NCBI RefSeq assembly: GCF_030272615.1
Contig: NC_081407.1
Span: 377,012,632 to 377,076,631 of the forward strand
Source: Cryptomeria japonica
Lineage: Eukaryota; Streptophyta; Pinopsida; Cupressales; Cupressaceae
Direction of reading: 5' to 3'
Length of the DNA: 64,000 bases
Part shown: one piece after another, positions 45,357-56,626 of the stretch
Position numbering within the stretch: position 1 is the first letter of the stretch
Layout of the letters: every line of letters begins with the position of its first letter
Made by a program: the position numbers and the translations under genes
Notes under the pieces: model-generated
The model's database searches: none
Seen by the model: the letters and a program-made list of their open reading frames with translations, nothing else
Told to the model about the DNA's origin: nothing

Positions 45357-48300
45357 GGATCATTAAATGGAATGTCAGGGGCCTATCAGTCCCTAAAAAG
45401 AGACACTTACTTAGGCACTATCTGGAGAAGAATCCGAGTGAAATTGTACTTCTCGAGGAAATAAAGATTAAACAAGTCAATATAGATAATTTCTTGAAAT
45501 TTTGTTGGAAATGGGAGGGTGTTTTTTAAGAGGTGTTAGGACCGTCAGGTGGATTGGGTGTACTTTGGAATCCATTCAAAGTTGACATCCGTTTGCTAGA
45601 GAAAGATCTCCATAGGATGATGTGTGAAGTCAAGTGTAGAAATACAAGCATGAAGTTCCTGCTTTTTAACATTTATGGGTCCACCAAAATGGAAGACAAA
45701 GCGAGGATATGGGAAATTTTGAAGGGGAAGATGGAAGACATAGTCAATCCAATACTTGGTGCATATTTCAATGCCATCCTTGATCTGAGGGAGAAGAGTG
45801 GTGGCATCACCAAGATAAATATAACAATGAGCGATTTCAAGCAATTTGTAGAGGAGAATAGACTTTTTGATGTAATTCCAAAGAATGGTCTATACACTTG
45901 GACAAACAGAAGAATTGGCTTCACCAATATATCAGAAAGACCCCATCACTTTCTTCTAGGAAGCAAATGGATATATAGCAATATGACATTTTCCTCATTG
46001 ATACTTCTAATCATAATTCTAGATCATTTTCCTATCCAGTTGGAGATGGGCAAATGCGAAAAACCTTTGAGAGGCTATTTCAAGTTTGAGAGAATGTGGT
46101 GGAAATATTAGATTCTCATCAACAAATTGGAATATTTATGGAGAGAATGCAACTTTATTAAAGGTACGCCTAGCTTTCGCTTAGTGAAAATATTGCAATA
46201 TATTAAAGAAAAGGTGAAAATTTGAAATAGGGAGAGTTTCAAAAAAATTTGTAGAGAAAATTGATATAGAGGAAGAGTTAAATATTTTAAATTAAAAAAT
46301 ATCCAAACTGGAATGACTGAAGTAGAATTTATAAAAGAAAAGGAGTTGAAAATTAAGCTTGCAGACCTGCTTGAAAAAGAAGAAATTTACTGGAGATATA
46401 AGGCGAGAGAAACTTGGATTGCTGAAGGAGATGCGAACACAAAAAAAAATCACACATATGTGAAGGAAAAAAAAACTCTTAACAGAATTGATGGTGTTGA
46501 GAGGGAGGACGAGACTTGGTGTTAAGATGTAGATGATATTGGATTGATTGTGGTGGACTATTTTTATAAATTTTTTGGCACTAGCATCTAGAGCGATGCA
46601 GCTCAAATGGATAATCTTTAAGCACAATTCTGAGTATTGTGAGTGAGGAGGATAATAAAATGTTGACTTCGCCATACACTCTAGAGGAAGTGTGAAACAC
46701 ATCATTTCAAATGCAACCTAATCAGGAACCCAGTCCTGATGGCTTCATAGTGAAATTGTTTCAAATGTGTTGGTAGCTCATGGGGGGAGATATAAAGGAA
46801 GTGGTTGAAGACTTTTAGAAAAGCAAGAGATTTGTCAGAGAACTAAATAATACAATCATTTTTCTAATATCCAAGAAAAATGATTGTGAGCGAATAGAGG
46901 AATATAGACTGATATCATTATGCAATTCATTATAAAAAATATTTTGAAGACCATGCCTAACAGACTGTAATGTTGCATCAATAAGTTGATTACAGAGGAA
47001 TAAAATGACTTTATTTCAAGGAGGGAAATAACATATAGAATCATTACAACTTCAGAAATGAACCATTCAATCAAATATGAGAAAAATTCTAAAGGAATGG
47101 TTATTAAGCTGATGTGAATTAAAGCATATGATCGAGTGAATTGGGAGTTTCCATTGCAGGTCCTAAACAAATTTGGTTTCGATAATGGATCCATGAATGG
47201 TTTCTTCCAAGCAACTAATGAAATCAGACAAGGCAATTTGATTTCTCCATTCCTTTTTGTGCTCATGGTGGAGGCACTTAGCAAAAGTATTAGGCAAAGG
47301 ATGTTGTTGGGGGATTGGAGGGGTATATCAATTTCAAATGATTTGAACCTGATTACACATGTTCAATTTGCTAATGATACATTGTTGTCTGGAGAGGCCA
47401 CTATTGTAGCAGCCAAAGTCATAAAGTTACATTAGAAGAATATTCAGAGGCATTGGGGCAATCTATGAACAAGGTAAAATTAGAAATCTTTTTCATAAAT
47501 ACAAATAAATGTCTATAGAAACGCATCGTTGGGATTCTTGGCTTCAAAGTTTCTACATTTTTGGCAAAATATTTGGGCGCTCAGTTGTTCTTGGGATGTG
47601 GTAGGACCACGCATTGGGTGAAACTATTAATAAGTGCCATGCCAAGACCATGGCATGGAAAATTAGATGGTTATCACAAGCGGGTAGAAACATTAAAGTA
47701 GTCTTATCTGTGGTGCCTATGTATGTGATGTCATGTTTTTAACTCAGAAGAAAATCTATATCGGTATTGGATGGATACATGAAATGGTTCTTATGGGAAG
47801 GAGCTAAGGAGGAGAGAAGGATTCCCTTAATTAATTGGGAAATGACATGCATGACAAAAGAGGAAAATGAATTTGCAGAGCATTGGGTGCCAAATTGGCA
47901 TGGAAATTGTATAGATGCCCTGATAAATTGTGGTGTGGGATAATGAGGAGGAAATATCTAGACTCGAAGGTGCTGGAAAGAATATTCACTATGGAAAATA
48001 CCATGGGAGGCTCGAAGGTATGGAAGTTCATATGGGAGAGTAGGAAAATAATTACAAAGCACTTAACCTGGGAAATTGGCAATAAGAGGATTTTTTGATT
48101 TATTTATTTATTTTTTGTGTGGAGGGATTCATGGAAAGGAGAATTGACAATCGAAAATAGAGAATGGATCGGGGGCATGGAGAATAGATTTGGCATATAT
48201 CTGATAGATTATGTAATATTCTTGGAGGATATATCTGATAGATTATGTAATATTCTTGGAGGATGGTGTCTCCTTCTTTGGATGGCAATATCTTGACATG

Positions 48301-49429
48301 TGTGATCTTAGCGAAGAGGATGCCTCCAAGATGGAGAATCTAGTAAAAAAATAGGAGAATGATCTTATTCAGAGACAATGATGAAGTTATTTGGTGCGCT
48401 GCAAAGAATGGGGAGTACAAGGTAAACCTAGGATATACTCTACAATGAAAGGGGTGTGACATTCAATGTCCATCAAAGATTTGTTGGCATAAGGTAGTTC
48501 TTCCTCGTGTCAAAGATTACTTATGGGTGTCACTACATGGGAAAATCCTTATAAGGGAGATTAAAAACTATTGGCATAGAAGGATCGAGTATTTGCCCCT
48601 TATATAAAGAAAATGAGGAAACTGCCAATCATTCGCCCCTTCAGTGCCAGTTTGCTTCTCGATGCTGGGATTGGTTGATGGCTAGTTTGAGTTGGTCTAT
48701 TTCACAAAATAATTCACTGTATATGAATTTTTATGTGGATGGTCGATTGGGAGTGTATCCTCTGTATGGGGTGATGTATGATTGACTGGACTAGCCGTGA
48801 TTGCATGGAAGATATCTAGAAGGAAAGGAATCACAGGGTATTCAGTGAATAGGAGATGTCCATCGAATCACTTTTAAATTAGATACAGGGAGCCATTTGT
48901 GATAAGAGACTATAGGGTTTTTGGCCGCAGCTTGATAATGCTACATGGACCATTAAAAATAAGAATAAAAATAGAATTTTGGCGAGATGGAATATGCCAG
49001 AAGTAGGTCGGTTTGAGCTTAATTTTGATGGGCCCGCTAGAGGCAACCTCAAGGAGGCTAGGTATTGATGCTTAATCTGAGACTGGAATGGTAGTCTGGT
49101 GGTTGCTGCTAATTGCTATATTGGGATGGCTTCGAATAATGAAGCTGGAATGATGGCTTTGGAGAGTGGATTAAGGCTGTGTATAGAGGCAAAAATGAAT
49201 CATTTGGATATAGAAGGGGACTCAAAATTAATTGTAAATGCAGTTGCAAAAAATCAATTGTCAAACAGGAAATTGACAAGATGGTTCTTGATGATCAAAG
49301 AGAGGTTTAACGCTCCTTACAGATTTATCCATAGTTCACATCTACCGCAAAGAAAACAGGGAGGTAGATTTTTTAGCTAATGAAGGTATTAATAGAAAAA
49401 TTGAGGATGTGGTGTTTGATTCGAGGTAA
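45353..49429 (+). pseudogene. LINE ORF2: endonuclease, RT, zinc-binding, RNase H
   Basis: The start MRIIKWNVRGLSVPKKRH is the typical endonuclease opening. The endonuclease continues to about 46110, but the GDFNAI motif is GAYFNAI, so its Asp is lost. RT pieces are at 46700-47430: FLISKKNDCERIEEYRLISL, EIRQGNLISPFLFVLM and VQFANDTLLSGEA, where FADD has become FAND. A zinc-binding region is at about 48440-48680. The RNase H is at 49000-49420 (FELNFDGPARGN, NNEAGMMALESGL, IEGDSKLI, EVDFLANEGI). The frame is broken many times. A 34-bp tandem duplication lies at 48195-48262. Confidence 0.8.
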
Positions 49430-49901
49430 GTTTCAGTGATGCTTCTTCAGGCCTTTCCAGAGGACTCTACGCAAAATACACATTTCTCACAGGTTGGTGT
49501 GGTGTAATCGTCATAAAATAAGTAAGGAAGATCCGTCTAGATAGGAAGACTGACAGTGATTAGACGACTAAGGCAGGATCAGACTATGAGTAGAAGAGAT
49601 AACCTAGACAATAAAAAGAGAAGCACCAAAATATAAAATCTAGTAATGTCGAGAATATCTTTGAGCGTAATCTGAATAAATCCATTTTAATATTTGTTTT
49701 CTGATAAGGTCTGAGTGATCACATGGCTAGTATAATTTTTTGATCACCTTCTTTTGGCAAAGAGGCTATAGCATACTGAGATGGCGGGGATAAAGCTAAA
49801 GGGATAATGTCCCTTCGCTGATGGATGTACTAGGCATATCATATGAAATAATAAAGGGATCTACCTCCTCTGGTAGAAACTTAAAATAATAAAAAAAAAA
49901 T
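49430..49901 (+). other. LINE 3' UTR and A-rich tail
   Basis: No coding sequence; ends with AATAATAAAAAAAAAA. Confidence 0.65.
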
Positions 49902-51411
49902 GTTTAATTAAATTAAACTAAGGAGAAGGACAGGTTCATTTACTCATTGTTTTTCCAAAACTAATGAGTGGAATATATTTATTATGTTACTTTGTTTGGG
50001 AAAAGTTTATAATCTAATAATTTAAGGGAGTTAAGTATATCATTTACAATTAATTTATATTTTATAAATGATGCTTGGAAGGATGGAATACATAAATGGT
50101 TGTTATTTTTGGAAAATTAAATATTAATGTGATAGACATTTAGTATATAAAAATACTAATGATAACAAAGATTTAAGATATTATAGATTTTGTTCATTTA
50201 GTATAAAAAACAAGGATAATTTAGGTACACTTCATGTCTAAAATCTTGTGTAAATTTGTTTTTTTTGTTATTCAAATTAATCTCATAATTTATTGATATA
50301 ATCTTTGATTTGTAGTTTTAAAATATTGCAATGTAAATTTTTATTTTATGATTCATTGAATTTATGTTCTATTTTGATTTTTAAGGATTAGTGATATTTA
50401 AAAATGTCTTGGAGCAATTATAAAATCACAAGGATCAATATTTTTTAAAGGTCAACCATCTTTGATTGGACTAAATTTACACTTGTGATAAATATTGACA
50501 AGCAATGGCCAAACATACAAGTGATTTGGAGAGTGATTTAGATACAAAATATTAGTCCTTTAAAAATTTCCAATTGAAATGATCCTAAGTCATCCTTATA
50601 AATGTGAATGATCTTTCTATGATTGTTTGACAATAAATTTAATGATTAAATGAATATTTTTAAATACCTTGAGACATAATGCAATAGAATAAACTGTAGT
50701 ACTAAGTCAACTCTTGACAAGATAAAGACAATGGTGGGAATCAACAATTAGGATTTGAATTTTTAAATGTCAAGTTAGATCTAAGTCATATATGATTAAT
50801 CTTGTATGCTATAGAAATGTGTTAAAATAAATAATATATAGAATCCTAGGTAATGAACGTACAAATGTGTAAGCTATTAAATGAGTAGAATATGAAGTGG
50901 TTGAAATAGAACCAAAATAAGATATGTGATTAATATTGTATGCTATAGAAATGTGTTAAAACAAAGAATATATAGAATCCCAGGTAATGAATGTACAAAT
51001 GTGTAGGCTATATTTAAATGAGTAGAATAGGAAGTGGTTCAAATAGAATCAAAATAAGGAAAAATGTATAGAAATACATGTAAGTGCAAATAGATAAAGA
51101 TTTAGGAAAGGGTCAAACTTAATAACAAAACGTATACAACATTGTGCTTTATAATTATATTAAGACATTCTTTAAAAATAAATAAAAAAACATAAATTGA
51201 AATTAAAATAAATGCACAAATTTCATGTTTACAAAATTATAAAACATTTATATTACATATTGTAGAATCTTACCTTTATATTAGATAAAATGTTTTAAAC
51301 AAATAATAATTAAAGCATAATACAATATTAATAAAAAATCAAAATAATCAATTATATATATAAAAATCTTAGAACATACCAACAAAAGTCTATAAAATAA
51401 CATTCACATTA
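49902..51411. other. host DNA between the two LINEs
   Basis: AT-rich, no gene. 49990-50880 is paralogous to 6020-6413 plus the start of 24573 onward, and gives the uninterrupted version of the E1 insertion site. It ends with CATTCACATTA (51401-51411), the left target duplication of the next LINE tail. Confidence 0.65.
50794..51061. repeat. 134-bp tandem duplication
   Basis: GATTAATCTTGTATGCTATA at 50794 recurs at 50928 with few changes, and the similarity runs through the whole unit. Confidence 0.85.
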
Positions 51412-51439
51412 CAAACACCGCCGACACTGGCCGGTTGAA

Positions 51440-51895
51440 GTTGATTTTTGACAAGTCATCTAGGGGCAACCCGGGTCGGGCGGGAGGGGGTGGAGTGATT
51501 GGAGACTCACGTGGCATCCTCATCCTTGCCTATGTGGCAAATATTAGAATCTAAACTTCAAGCATGGCTTAAGTGGCAGTTGTTTATCATGGGCTGATCA
51601 TGGCCAAGGAAAAGGGGCTCATGAGTATAATTATTGAAGGTAACTCGAGCAATACCATTATGGTGCTCAAAAGGGTGGCTAAACCGGACTAGAAAGCTTA
51701 CCCTCTTATTGCCAAGTGTCATGATCTCCTTTCCTTATTGGGAAATGTCAGGTTATGCCATGTGAGATCTGAAGGCAATTGTGTGGCAGATAAGCTGGTA
51801 GGGATGGGCACACATGCTAATGATTTTAGAATTTCTCTACTTGCACGAAATCTCAGTGGAGGCTCGTGCCATGATCTTAAAGGACTTGTTAGTTA
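51440..51895 (+). pseudogene. LINE RNase H remnant (plus copy)
   Basis: KLIFDKSSRGNPGRAGGGG, then MSIIIEGNSSNTIMVLKRVA and RSEGNCVADKLVGMG, the order of a plant LINE RNase H with its Asp residues. It is interrupted by stops, one at about 51700 replacing a Trp. The insertion is truncated just before this domain. Confidence 0.7.
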
Positions 51896-52057
51896 ATGAT
51901 GAATAATCCCAAAGTTGGCCTTTTTGTACTTGCCTTTCTCGCCCTTTCCACTCCTTTCTAGTTAAGTTGACAAGATTAAAAATTTATTGATGGTACTTCC
52001 TACCACTACATTCCCTAGGCTTTTCACTTTCTTGACCTGGATTTCTATTTTGAAAAT

Positions 52058-52790
52058 ATGGGAGATGATTTGATTCAGATTGAACCTGACAGTTTCTCCT
52101 AACTAAAGAATAATGGGGAGTTGTGGGACAAGGTGATCAATGGGAACCTAGATAATTATGTTGAAGGGATGACCGGCCATGACTGTAAGCTCTTTTCTAA
52201 TTTTGTTAATGCTTGGGACAATGGGAACATGAATATTGGTAGTGTTACTTTCATGGTTTCGATGGAGGCTATTGTGAAGGTGATAGGGCTAGCCCTTGAT
52301 GGTGTGTCCTTTCCTATAAATCCCAAAGGGAATTACAAGAACAACTTTGATAAGTTTTTCAACTAGGTGAAGGAGTTTCCAAGCTTCAAAGTGTCTACAA
52401 CAGGGAGGATCTCCCCAGAGTTTGGAAGGATGTGGATTTTCTCATAATGAAGTACTTCACCTTGGATGACAAGAAAACAAGGTTCCATATCAAGCATATG
52501 AATTAAACTAAAATTAGAGAAAACCCTAGCTCTCCCTTGCTAAACCCTCCTTTCTTTGATCACTCCAACTTCTAGGTTACTACTTTAGCTCTGGAAAAAA
52601 TTGTAAAGCATCTGCATGAAGACGTCCAAAGACAAGAAGAGTTGATAAAATGTCTCTTTGCGCAAATGAATGTGGCCATCAAGAAGATCAATCGAATGGA
52701 AGCAGCGAACGAGGCTGAGGCCAAGGCCAACACTTGGGTTGAAGATTTGGATGAGGATGGAGTATGAAAAAGTTGCCAATGATCTAATGC
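52058..52790 (+). pseudogene. LINE extra ORF downstream of RNase H
   Basis: Starts MGDDLIQIEPDSFS, then a TAA, then the open frame 52121-52366 with VEGMTGHDCKLFSNFVNAW and MEAIVKVIGLALDGVSFP. A TAG at 52364-52366 and a shift near 52435 follow, then IMKYFTLDDKKTRFHIKH, and at about 52600-52765 a helical, Lys/Glu-rich segment MNVAIKKINRMEAANEAEAK. The same two parts, in the same order, occur in the minus LINE tail on either side of E2. I do not recognise the protein; it looks like an N-terminal globular part plus a coiled coil. Confidence 0.55.
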
Positions 52791-53126
52791 CAGACATTAT
52801 GGGGCATTAGGAAATGGTGGGTGGAAAGATTGCTGACATTGACTCTAGGATCAAGAATGCAGGTAGTAAGTACGAGCTAGAAAAGGTCAAGAAACCCTAG
52901 GAGGCCCTTAAAAATCAAATTGAGGAGGTCAACTATGCTTGTAGGGATGTGGCTAGCAAGCACAATGCCTCCCTACAGGCTATTCATGACAAGATGGAAA
53001 GGAGAAAGGCGAAAAAAACACACACATGGATTCCCTATCCATGGGCTTTGACCCATCAATTTGATGGTCAAGGCCACCCCCGACTCTACGCTGGTCTCCT
53101 TTGGTTTTGGGGTTGGATCGATTAAA

Positions 53127-53158
<32 letters not shown>

Positions 53159-53455
53159 CTCATAAAGGTCTTATTTTGTGCCATAATTGGCAAGACAAGG
53201 GTACCTCCATGTAGTAGACCATCACTTTGTGTTTGTGCTGGGTGATTGTTTTGTGTTTTGGTGGTCTTGGTTCTTTTTTGTCTGTTGGTTTTCTAGTTTA
53301 GTTGTTGGTTCTTTGTTTGCCATCCTGGGTTTTTGTTGTGTTTTGGTGGGGGGTCTTTTGCTAGTTGTGCATCCCTCATCTGCTATTGGTGTCACTTTGC
53401 TATTATATAATGGACATACCCATCTCTCTTTTATTAATCAAAAACGTTCACATTA

Positions 53456-54720
53456 TGAACTCAAAGTCTTAATTTGAGGGGAAATATCTAGAACATATAT
53501 CTTATTGTTATTTTTCAAGAGCGAATATCTTTCAATTCTTAAAGTATCTTTTAGATACAACCAATCTAAAGAGGAGGATTAAACCCCTCTACAGACTACA
53601 ATCAAATTAATGAAAAACTCAATATCAAGCATATGATTTAAAGTTAGATTTTTTTTTTTTTAAAAGTTAATGATTTGTAAAATAGTTCTCTTAAAAATAT
53701 ATTTTTCCCTCAACAAATTCATTTGGTTGGTGTAGTGTTAAATAAGCAAGAAGAAGCAATTCATATTAGTCATTCAATTTTTATAATATAATAAGTGAGT
53801 TATCTAATAAATTATTTATATATTATTGTTTTATGTTTTTTTTAATTAGTTGGATTTGTAATTTGATGGTTGTATCCTATGTGGAGTCATATTTTTGTTC
53901 CATTATAATTGTTTTTAGTTTTAAGGTTGCATGTCTGTTGTTTGCTTTATATTTAACTTTCACAATCTAACTTTTAAACATAATCAAATATACGCATATC
54001 TTATAAGTATCTTATTATATAAATAAATTTAATTTTAATATATAATCTTTTCATAAAAAAAATTTAAACTTCTACAATTTACATGATATTATAATAGAAT
54101 TGTTCTTCCTTTCATACAAAGATTGATTGGTTACAAATAGATATATTTATAATCTTTCCTTCTCTCTCCTCTCCTCTTACTATTTGAAAATTTCAAAACT
54201 AAAATCCCCTTCCTACAAACTTAAAAATATACAACTTCCCTTATATCAATCACATTTTTTTCTTTATATCTTCCCCTGAAGTCAAATATATGTAAATAAT
54301 ATATTTATTTATTCAATTTCCTATTCCCTAAAAGGTTTGAAAAATATATCCCCCTAAATTAAATAAGTTTTTTAATATCTTTACTCTTTGATTTAATAGA
54401 ATTCAAAATTTACTTACTAAATCCTTTTTTTAATAAAAAAATCTAAAAAATACATATACAAATTATAAAAACCAAAATAACCTAATTTTACCCTTTAAGT
54501 TGTAAATTCCACCATTAATATTTTTTAAGAATTATGAAAACACAATTACAAAATATAATTAAAATACAAACAATAATTACAAAATACAAACAAAAATTAC
54601 AAACCAAAGAAGCAGCCAAAATTACAGTCAATAGCAGCCAAGATTACAGTCAATGCCTCAATAACTTCTTACCATCATCATCTGAATCTTATCTGTCTTC
54701 AGAGTTTCACTTTACCAGAT
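53456..54720. other. host DNA, AT-rich
   Basis: 53470-54070 is paralogous to 24590-25060. The remainder is low-complexity AT-rich sequence with no gene. Confidence 0.6.
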
Positions 54721-54723
54721 ACG

Positions 54724-54780
54724 GCATTAGTGTAAATTAATTCATAAATCAGATCTGTGGTTCGAATCCCACCGATTTTT
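54724..54780 (+). other. tRNA-like pol III box remnant
   Basis: GGTTCGAATCC at 54759-54769 is a perfect B box, with CCCAC able to pair with GTGG in a T arm. A weak A-box-like GGCATTAGTG lies about 33 bp upstream. It may be a tRNA pseudogene or a SINE head; no full cloverleaf is visible. Confidence 0.35.
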
Positions 54781-55156
54781 CCCATACGAGATTTTGCAGA
54801 ATCATCTTCAACAATGTAAACTTGAGAAGGAAAATAAGCAATTAATGCCATAGCAAGAGAAGCAATAAATTTAATATATCAAAATTTGAAAACCTGAAAA
54901 ACTTTTGTAAACAAAATTCTTAACTGATTTTCAAATGATTTTCAAAGGCTGTTTCTGTAATCTTCCTTTATACAAGTAAACCTAAACTGTTTGGAGCAGG
55001 ACAATCAGGACTCAAAGTATTAAATATCTAACTTCTCATTGGCAGCTCAATTAGTATAAGCCAATCCATCTACAGACCGGATGTCAAAATAAAACATGCC
55101 CTCGTATCTGTGCAGGCCTCATATAAAACATGCCCTTTTGATTCACATAGTAATCA
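54781..55156. other. F-box 3' flank, second copy
   Basis: Paralogous to 4870-5450, including the AACTGTTTGGAGCAGGACAA region. No gene. Confidence 0.6.
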
Positions 55157-55478
55157 ACTGAAAATAGTGAGAGAGAAAGCCTGATGACATCTTCATTCAG
55201 CGAAGAACAGTGCTTATGATGGGAATGCAAGAAATTCATGTTGCAGCTTGCTGACACCCTTTCCTAACACAGGAGACGATGCCCACTGACTTGGCATCCA
55301 GATGCTTCAAGATTTCTTCCAGAATATCCACATTGTTGCCAAATATTGCATGGCTTGTATGGGAACTAGAGTTACCAGCTGTGACTTCACGTCCTGCAAT
55401 TTTTTGTACTTTGGACTCCATGGATTCCCCCACCGTGCGCATTCTTTGAATGGTATACCATTCAAAATATGTTACCAT
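55157..55478 (-). pseudogene. GID2/SLY1-like F-box gene, second copy, internally deleted
   Basis: The N-terminal half matches the 5455-5874 gene (VTAGNSSSHTSHAI, NNVDILEEILKHLDAKSVGI). After GCQQAA about 130 bp are missing, removing the end of the F-box region and the GGFKRL block; sequence resumes at the equivalent of the C-terminus (55157-55235) out of frame. The matching start is the Met of MRTVGESMES near 55442. The upstream TATA region of the intact copy is replaced by an inverted repeat. Confidence 0.7.
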
Positions 55479-55507
55479 AAAATGGGTAACATATTTTGAA
55501 TGGTATA
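55454..55507. repeat. perfect 23-bp inverted repeat with 8-nt loop
   Basis: The left arm 55454-55476 (TATACCATTCAAAATATG...) pairs perfectly with the right arm 55485-55507. The intact paralog (around 5875-5910) has no such structure. Confidence 0.92.
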
Positions 55508-56334
55508 GTGGGATGGTTAGATTTTGGTATTATGATTTTTGTTTCTAAAATTGTTATTGCTGAATGTTTATATTCAAGATAACATTTCTTATATATGAAT
55601 TTACAAATGATAACAATTAAATTATAATATTGTAATTCTTATTGATATTGATGAATGTCTATATTGAAAATGAGGTTTTCATATATATTATCAATTTATA
55701 ACTCTAAGAAAAAACAATTACCCCAAATTTATTACAGACAACCGAGTTGTACTCCGGTTTTCCTTGTAGTCCATAAGACTTTCAGACAGGAAAATTGCAG
55801 AGGATCCAAATATAACAAGTCATGTACCAACTTACCAAGTCTTTTTTAATTTATTTGTTTGGGTGTACATTTGTATCTGGCATTAGAGTTCAAATGTATT
55901 GTTGAACAAGCCAGGTCGTAGGTCAAATGTTTTAAACTGTGGCTGTTGTCAGCCACTCGTTTGGACATTTTAATGTAGGCTTAATTAATGCAACAGTTTT
56001 AAGTGCCATCTATTTTGTCAGACACAAAAACATGTGCCAAAGTTTGAATCACTGTAACAGTCTCAATTACCAAGATATATGCCAAGTTCGAATCTATAAT
56101 ATATAGAGTAATCTATTATATTTATTTTGTGTTAACCTTTCATTTTATTGCTGGATTATATAGTACTTAAATTGGACTGCTTGTTTCAAGCCTCGGCTTG
56201 GTGCCTTAATTATTAATTATTATTCAAATAAGGTCTTTTGATCATTTTGTTATGATGAAAGATAAATCTTAGCACTATTTATGAAAGGTTAGTCATCTTC
56301 TAATTGGAGAATCTTAGTACTATATCTTAATTTT
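55508..56334. other. host DNA left of the gene-carrying element
   Basis: Paralogous to 25430-26060; no gene. It ends with ATTTT (56330-56334), the left target duplication. Confidence 0.65.
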
Positions 56335-56592
56335 TGTTGGGATGTGAAGCCCAACGGTCACATGACCATTTGGCTCCCTAGACTCTTCGATTCATTCTTG
56401 AATATGAATGTATAAATATGTGTGCAGTCTATGTATTAGATGATTTGGATATTGGTTAATAGATGATTTCCCTACTTGAGAGTGGACGTAGGTATTTGTC
56501 AAACCATTGTAAATCGTGTCTTGTGTCTCATTCTTTATTTCCGTTTTTCTTTCATTGTTTTATGTTATTTCTTTGTTCGATTTAAACTAACA
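56335..56592 (+). repeat. 5' LTR of the gene-carrying element (258 bp)
   Basis: TG...CA ends; ATTTT to the left; ends AACTAACA next to the primer site. Confidence 0.85.
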
Positions 56593-56593
56593 A

Positions 56594-56607
56594 TTTGTAT
56601 CAGAGCC
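56594..56607 (+). other. primer-binding site of the gene-carrying element
   Basis: TTTGTATCAGAGCC just after the LTR; one base off the plant initiator-Met primer site TGGTATCAGAGC. Confidence 0.75.
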
Positions 56608-56626
56608 TAGGTTGGCTTGAGCAGAG

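Larger units (their letters stand above)
44081..49901 (+). mobile_element. full-length LINE (L1-type, plant), inactive
   Basis: A 5.8-kb insertion ending in an A-rich tail (49883-49900) and flanked by a 10-bp duplication GTTTAATTAA (44071-44080, 49902-49911). The site is AT-rich, so the duplication carries moderate weight. It contains ORF1 (DUF4283-like plus CCHC) and ORF2 (endonuclease, RT, zinc-binding, RNase H), all broken. The 5' UTR is only 5 bp, so slight 5' truncation is possible. Confidence 0.82.
51412..53444 (+). mobile_element. 5'-truncated LINE tail with an extra ORF
   Basis: Flanked by CATTCACATTA (51401-51411) and CGTTCACATTA (53445-53455), one mismatch in 11. It starts inside an RNase H domain, continues with an ORF and ends in a G/T-rich 3' UTR containing a pyrimidine run (53131-53160). 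No poly-A tail is seen; it ends TTTTATTAATCAAAAA. Confidence 0.75.

Noticed and set aside
53131..53160. CT/T run as a reverse poly-A tail of a minus-strand element
   Set aside because: It lies inside the 3' UTR of the plus-strand LINE tail, and the target duplication lies 290 bp further on; no element boundary is seen here.
53187..53477. 96-codon hydrophobic membrane-like protein
   Set aside because: It lies in the G/T-rich LINE 3' UTR, whose composition alone gives Val/Phe/Leu/Gly codons; the minus LINE tail has a similar G/T-rich stretch.
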